DNA of 10,744 bases from positions 21,153-31,896 of the forward strand of contig DBRC01000039.1 of assembly GCA_002305505.1 (NCBI GenBank), given 5' to 3'. The notes under the pieces are model-generated. The model had not been told where the DNA came from and did not search any database. It saw only the letters and a program-made list of their open reading frames with translations. The position numbers were made by a program, and so were the translations under genes. Position 1 is the first letter of the stretch. Each line of letters begins with the position of its first letter. Below, in pieces: positions 7,269-10,744 of this stretch. The DNA is from Prevotella sp. UBA1378 (GTDB lineage Bacteria; Bacteroidota; Bacteroidia; Bacteroidales; Bacteroidaceae).

Positions 7269-7291
7269 AGCGAACTTTTTATAATGTTTTG

Positions 7292-7323
7292 TTTGCACAA
7301 ATGGTGGAAAATTAGTAATTTTG
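7292..7323 (+). promoter_or_regulatory. Promoter of pheT-yebC
   Basis: TTTG (7292-7295), a 20-base spacer and TAATTTTG (7316-7323) match the Bacteroides pattern. Transcription should start near 7328, about 30 bases before pheT. A 7-bp inverted repeat, GCACAAA (7295-7301) and TTTGTGC (7320-7326), overlaps both promoter boxes and could be an operator. The remaining leader has an A-rich weak ribosome site and no attenuator. Confidence 0.78.
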
Positions 7324-7357
7324 TGCGAAATTTTGAGTATATTAAAAAGATATTATA

Positions 7358-9820
7358 ATGAATATTTCCTACAAATGGCTTAAGGAATACGTCGATTTCG
7401 ACCTTGCACCGCAAGAGGTGTGCGATGTGCTGACATCAACCGGTCTCGAAGTAGGCGCACTGGAAGAGGTTCAAAGTATTAAAGGCGGATTGAAAGGGCT
7501 CTATGTCGGGCAAGTACTGACATGCGAGATACATCCGGACAGTGATCATCTGCATGTGACAACCGTAGATCTTGGCCGTGAAAATCCTTCACAAATTGTC
7601 TGTGGGGCACCGAATGTCGCTGCTGGTCAGAAAGTAATCGTAGCCGATTTGGGCTGCGTGCTCTATGACGGAGACAAAGAGTTTGTGATTAAAAAGTCGA
7701 AGTTGCGCGGTGTCGAAAGCAACGGTATGATTTGTGCAGAGGATGAGATCGGCGTAGGCACTGGCCATGACGGCATTATCGTGTTGCCGGCAGATGCGCA
7801 AGTGGGGCAGCCGGCAGCAGAATACTACCATTTGGAAAGCGACTGGCTAATCGAAGTAGACATCACCCCCAACCGTGCGGATGCGCTGAGCCACTACGGA
7901 GTGGCCCGCGACCTGTATGCTTGGCTGAAACAAAACGGATATCCCACCGCCTTGCACCGCCCGTCGTGTGATGCGTTCGGCGTTGATAATCACGACCTCC
8001 CCATCAAGGTAACAATCGAGAACACGGAAGCCTGCAAGCGTTATGCCTGCTTAAGCATAACCGGTTGTGAAGTGAAAGAAAGCCCGGAGTGGCTGCAGAA
8101 TAAGTTGCGCACCATCGGCCTACGCCCCATCAATAATATCGTAGACATAACCAACTATATTATGATGGCTTACGGGCAGCCGATGCACTGCTTTGATGCA
8201 GACATGGTTGCGGGGCGCCAGATAGTGGTACGCACGCAGCCGGAAGGCACCAAGTTTGTTACGCTCGACGGCGAAGAACATCTCTTGGGCGAATACGACC
8301 TGAGCATTTGCAATGCCGAGGCCCCTATGTGTATTGCCGGTATTTTCGGCGGCAAGGGTAGCGGTACGTATGAAACCACCCGCAACATCGTTCTCGAAAG
8401 TGCTTATTTCCATCCTACGTGGGTTCGGAAGAGTGCCCGCCGCCATGGGCTAAGCACGGACTCTTCTTTCCGGTTCGAGCGCGGCGTCGACCCTAACGGC
8501 ATTGTCTATGCGCTGAAGCAAGCTGCCATCTTGTGCAAGGAGCTTGCCGGCGGCAAGGTTTCGATGGAGATAGAGGATGTTTATCCGTCGCCGGTAGCGG
8601 ATGTGAAGGTGGCGTTAAGCTATGATTACGTGAACGCGCTTATCGGCAAGGAAATTCCGGGTGACACCATCAAGAGTATCTGCGAGAGCCTCGAGATGGA
8701 GCTGGTGTCCGAGAGTGCCGCCGGCATCGAGGTTGCTGTTCCGGCTTACCGGGTGGACGTGCAGCGGCCGTGCGACGTGGTGGAGGATATTCTGCGTATC
8801 TACGGTTATAATAATGTGGAAATTCCTGCCCAACTTAAAGGAAGCCTTGTGATAAAAGGTGAAGAAGACGGGAAACATAAGTTGGCTAACCTGGTGGGCG
8901 AACAGCTTGTGGGCTGCGGATTCAACGAGATACTGAACAACTCTTTGACCAAGGGTGCTTATTATGCAGGGCTCAACCATTATAAGGAGGAGCACTGCGT
9001 AAGGATAATGAACCCACTGTCGACAGACCTTAACGTGATGCGCCAGACGCTGTTGTTCGGGGGCCTTGAGAGCATCGCCCACAATGCCAACCGCAAAAAT
9101 GCCAATTTAAGGTTCTTCGAGTTCGGCAATGTCTATCATTTAGAGCCTCAAAAGCAGAACACGGAAAACCCGATGGCAGCTTACACGGAAGAGCATCATC
9201 TCGGCATGTGGCTTACCGGCAAGCGCGTGGAAGGTTCTTGGGCCCACCCTGATGAGGAGATGACGTTCCATGAACTTTCCGCCTATGTAGAGAATATCTT
9301 GCGCCGTGCAGGCGTGCGCCAAGGCATGCTTCTGCGCAAGAAGAGTGCGAATGACATTTTCTCGGCGGGCATCCTGATGGAAAACCGCGGCGGGAAGCAG
9401 GTTCTCGAAATGGGTGTCCTCAGTAAGAAGATACAGAAGCAGGCAGGCATTGATAATGCTGTATTCTATGCGGAATTCAACTGGACGGCCCTGATGAAGG
9501 TAATACGTAAGAATCAGGTGCTCTATACCGAGATAAGCAAGTATCCTTCCGTCAGCCGCGACCTCGCTTTGCTGATTGACAATGACGTGGAGTTTGCCGC
9601 TATTGAAGAGGTGGCGCGCCAGGCGGAGAAGAAACTGTTGAAGAAGGTGGAGCTTTTCGATGTTTACGAAGGGAAGAATCTTCCTGTCGGAAAGAAGAGC
9701 TATGCCGTGAATTTTATTCTCCAAGATGAGACGAAAACCTTGAACGACAAGCAGATTGACGCTGTCATGCAGAAGTTGGTGAGCAGTTTGAAGTCGAAAC
9801 TGAATGCCGAATTAAGATAA
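7358..9820 (+). CDS. pheT: Phenylalanyl-tRNA synthetase beta chain
   Basis: An 820-residue beta subunit of the (alpha-beta)2 enzyme that charges tRNA-Phe. Domains in order: short N-terminal part (MNISYKWLKEYVDFD); tRNA-binding OB fold at about 43-155 (VGQVLTCEIHPDSDHLHVTTV); EVDITPNRADALSHYGVARD (166-185); B3/B4 editing region at about 210-395 (RPINNIVDITNYIMMAYGQP and SSFRFERGVDPN); B5 at about 410-480 ending in DVVEDILRIYGYNN; catalytic-like core at about 490-705; and the FDX-ACB anticodon-binding domain at about 725-820 (YPSVSRDLALLID to the C terminus). The length is that of a full bacterial PheT. pheS is not beside it; if present it must be elsewhere, unlike the pheST operon of many bacteria. 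It has its own promoter and is followed after 28 bases by yebC. Confidence 0.97.
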   Translation: MNISYKWLKEYVDFDLAPQEVCDVLTSTGLEVGALEEVQSIKGGLKGLYVGQVLTCEIHPDSDHLHVTTVDLGRENPSQIVCGAPNVAAGQKVIVADLGCVLYDGDKEFVIKKSKLRGVESNGMICAEDEIGVGTGHDGIIVLPADAQVGQPAAEYYHLESDWLIEVDITPNRADALSHYGVARDLYAWLKQNGYPTALHRPSCDAFGVDNHDLPIKVTIENTEACKRYACLSITGCEVKESPEWLQNKLRTIGLRPINNIVDITNYIMMAYGQPMHCFDADMVAGRQIVVRTQPEGTKFVTLDGEEHLLGEYDLSICNAEAPMCIAGIFGGKGSGTYETTRNIVLESAYFHPTWVRKSARRHGLSTDSSFRFERGVDPNGIVYALKQAAILCKELAGGKVSMEIEDVYPSPVADVKVALSYDYVNALIGKEIPGDTIKSICESLEMELVSESAAGIEVAVPAYRVDVQRPCDVVEDILRIYGYNNVEIPAQLKGSLVIKGEEDGKHKLANLVGEQLVGCGFNEILNNSLTKGAYYAGLNHYKEEHCVRIMNPLSTDLNVMRQTLLFGGLESIAHNANRKNANLRFFEFGNVYHLEPQKQNTENPMAAYTEEHHLGMWLTGKRVEGSWAHPDEEMTFHELSAYVENILRRAGVRQGMLLRKKSANDIFSAGILMENRGGKQVLEMGVLSKKIQKQAGIDNAVFYAEFNWTALMKVIRKNQVLYTEISKYPSVSRDLALLIDNDVEFAAIEEVARQAEKKLLKKVELFDVYEGKNLPVGKKSYAVNFILQDETKTLNDKQIDAVMQKLVSSLKSKLNAELR

Positions 9821-9848
9821 ACATAAATTAAAATAAACATTTACTTCA

Positions 9849-10586
9849 ATGGGAAGAGCATTTGAATATCGCAAAGCTGCAAAGCTGAAAAGATGGGGTC
9901 ACATGGCCAAGACATTCACAAAGTATGGTAAGCAGATTGCAATTGCTGTGAAAGCAGGCGGCCCGGAGCCGGAGAACAACCCCACCTTGCGTGCCATCAT
10001 CGCGAACGCCAAGCGCGAGAATATGCCGAAAGACAATATCGAGCGCGCTATAAAGAACGCGATGGGCAAGGACCAGAGCGACTATAAGGAGGTGACCTAC
10101 GAGGGATACGGCCCCCACGGCATCGCCGTATTCGTGGACACCTTGACGGACAACACGACCCGTACGGTAGGCGATGTGCGCAGCGTGTTTAATAAGTTCA
10201 ACGGCAACTTAGGTACGCAGGGAAGCCTTTCTTTCCTTTTCGACCACAAGAGCGTGTTTACGTTCAAGAAAAAAGACGGCCTGGATATGGACGAGATGAT
10301 TCTCGACCTGATAGACTACGGCGTAGAAGACGAGTACGACGAAGACGAAGAAACGGGCGAAATCACAATCTACGGTGACCCGAAAAGTTTCGGCGATATT
10401 CAGAAACACTTGGAAAGCGAGGGCTATGAAGTGACGGGCGCCGAGTTTACCCGTATTCCCAACGACGTGAAGGACGTGACACAGGAAGAACGCGACACCA
10501 TCGAAAAAATGATAGAAAAGTTGGAAGAGTTTGACGATGTACAAACCGTGTACACCAACATGAAACCTGCCGATATGGCCGGATAA
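9849..10586 (+). CDS. yebC: YebC/TACO1-family protein
   Basis: A 245-residue cytoplasmic protein of the YebC/PmpR family. Members were long annotated as transcription regulators; more recent work, and mitochondrial TACO1, link the family to translation, including relief of ribosome stalling. Family signs are NPTLRAIIANAKRENMPKDN (44-63), IERAIKNA (64-71), YEGYGPHGIAVFVDTLTDN (84-102) and GNLGTQGSLSFLF (119-131). The N terminus is GRAFEYRKAAKLKRW instead of the AGHSKW start of E. coli YebC; together with VDTLTDNTTRT this may be nearer to the YeeI (YebC2) branch, but I cannot build the tree. A markedly acidic patch lies at 160-171 (EDEYDEDEETGE). It follows pheT by 28 bases with no promoter seen, so it is probably co-transcribed. 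The stop is a double TAATGA. Confidence 0.93.
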   Translation: MGRAFEYRKAAKLKRWGHMAKTFTKYGKQIAIAVKAGGPEPENNPTLRAIIANAKRENMPKDNIERAIKNAMGKDQSDYKEVTYEGYGPHGIAVFVDTLTDNTTRTVGDVRSVFNKFNGNLGTQGSLSFLFDHKSVFTFKKKDGLDMDEMILDLIDYGVEDEYDEDEETGEITIYGDPKSFGDIQKHLESEGYEVTGAEFTRIPNDVKDVTQEERDTIEKMIEKLEEFDDVQTVYTNMKPADMAG

Positions 10587-10601
10587 TGATTCAGTATAGG
10601 T

Positions 10602-10640
10602 AGGGCTGCGAAGAACAAGATTCTTCGTGGCTCTCTTTGT
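10602..10640 (+). terminator. Terminator hairpin after yebC
   Basis: A 14-bp stem with three G-U pairs (AGGGCTGCGAAGAA at 10602-10615 with TTCTTCGTGGCTCT at 10621-10634) and a five-base loop starts 16 bases after the yebC stop. Only a short broken T-run follows (CTTTGT), so termination strength is uncertain. It probably ends the pheT-yebC transcript. Confidence 0.6.
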
Positions 10641-10644
10641 ATAT

Positions 10645-10665
10645 AGGCGCACCTGTAAAGTGCCT
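10645..10665. repeat. Second hairpin downstream of yebC
   Basis: AGGCGCAC (10645-10652) pairs with GTGCCT (10660-10665) as a 7-base-pair-scale stem with one bulged G and a seven-base loop. No T-run follows. It may be part of a 3' structured tail or the leader of a gene beyond the window; no function assigned. Confidence 0.3.
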
Positions 10666-10670
10666 GTTTA

Positions 10671-10707
10671 CGCCGGTTCGGGATAAGAAACCCGCGCTAA
10701 TCCGGCG
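10671..10707. repeat. Nested inverted repeat near the right edge
   Basis: CGCCGG (10671-10676) pairs with CCGGCG (10702-10707), enclosing CGGG (10679-10682) and CCCG (10691-10694) with an eight-base loop. The result is a two-tier hairpin without a T-run. The window ends 37 bases later with no ORF visible, so I cannot say whether it belongs to a leader of the next gene. Confidence 0.35.
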
Positions 10708-10744
10708 GCATAAGGGAAATCGGCCCGGATGATTTTTGGCCATT

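Noticed and set aside
9140..9724. 194-codon minus-strand frame opposite pheT
   Set aside because: Antisense to the core and FDX-ACB part of pheT; no independent signals.
1..10744. Mobile element, phage, CRISPR or defence system
   Set aside because: All six long genes are household metabolic or translation genes (or a conserved flavoprotein) with uniform composition. I found no transposase, integrase, spaced repeats or target-site duplications.

Overview
The window looks like core chromosome of a member of the Bacteroidales (Bacteroides or a close relative). Two things point there. All four promoters I can place have the Bacteroides-type pattern (TTG or TTTG at about -33, 19-20 bases, then TAnnTTTG at about -7). 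The ribosome-binding sites are weak and A-rich rather than strong Shine-Dalgarno sites. The thr gene order and protein types also fit. I see no transposase, phage gene, CRISPR array, tRNA or rRNA.

Left half, minus strand (5157 down to 139): a compact threonine operon, thrA - apgM-like - thrC. ThrA is a fused aspartokinase/homoserine dehydrogenase and ThrC is threonine synthase. No GHMP-type homoserine kinase (thrB) is present. The middle gene, an alkaline-phosphatase-superfamily 'cofactor-independent phosphoglycerate mutase' relative, sits exactly where thrB would be and is the probable homoserine kinase. The three genes would then cover aspartate phosphorylation, homoserine formation, homoserine phosphorylation and conversion to threonine. 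Only aspartate-semialdehyde dehydrogenase is missing from the branch.

Middle (5158-5681): a 524-base divergent intergenic region and the most interesting non-coding part. On the minus strand it holds a good promoter (P1), a transcribed stretch of about 190 bases rich in small hairpins, a strong intrinsic terminator, and a second promoter (P2) just in front of thrA. The terminated RNA is either a small RNA or an attenuated leader of the thr operon. It starts with two tiny overlapping reading frames that contain several Ile/Thr codons. On the plus strand the region ends with a promoter lying almost on the start codon of the next gene.

Right half, plus strand (5682 to 10586): a COG2509-type FAD-dependent protein of unknown function; pheT (phenylalanyl-tRNA synthetase beta chain, without pheS beside it) with its own promoter; and a YebC/TACO1-family gene 28 bases after pheT, probably in the same transcript. 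A long hairpin follows yebC and probably ends the transcript. The last 100 bases hold two more hairpins and no gene.

I found no clearly novel multi-gene system. The best leads are the terminated leader/small RNA upstream of thrA and the phosphoglycerate-mutase-like enzyme standing in for homoserine kinase.
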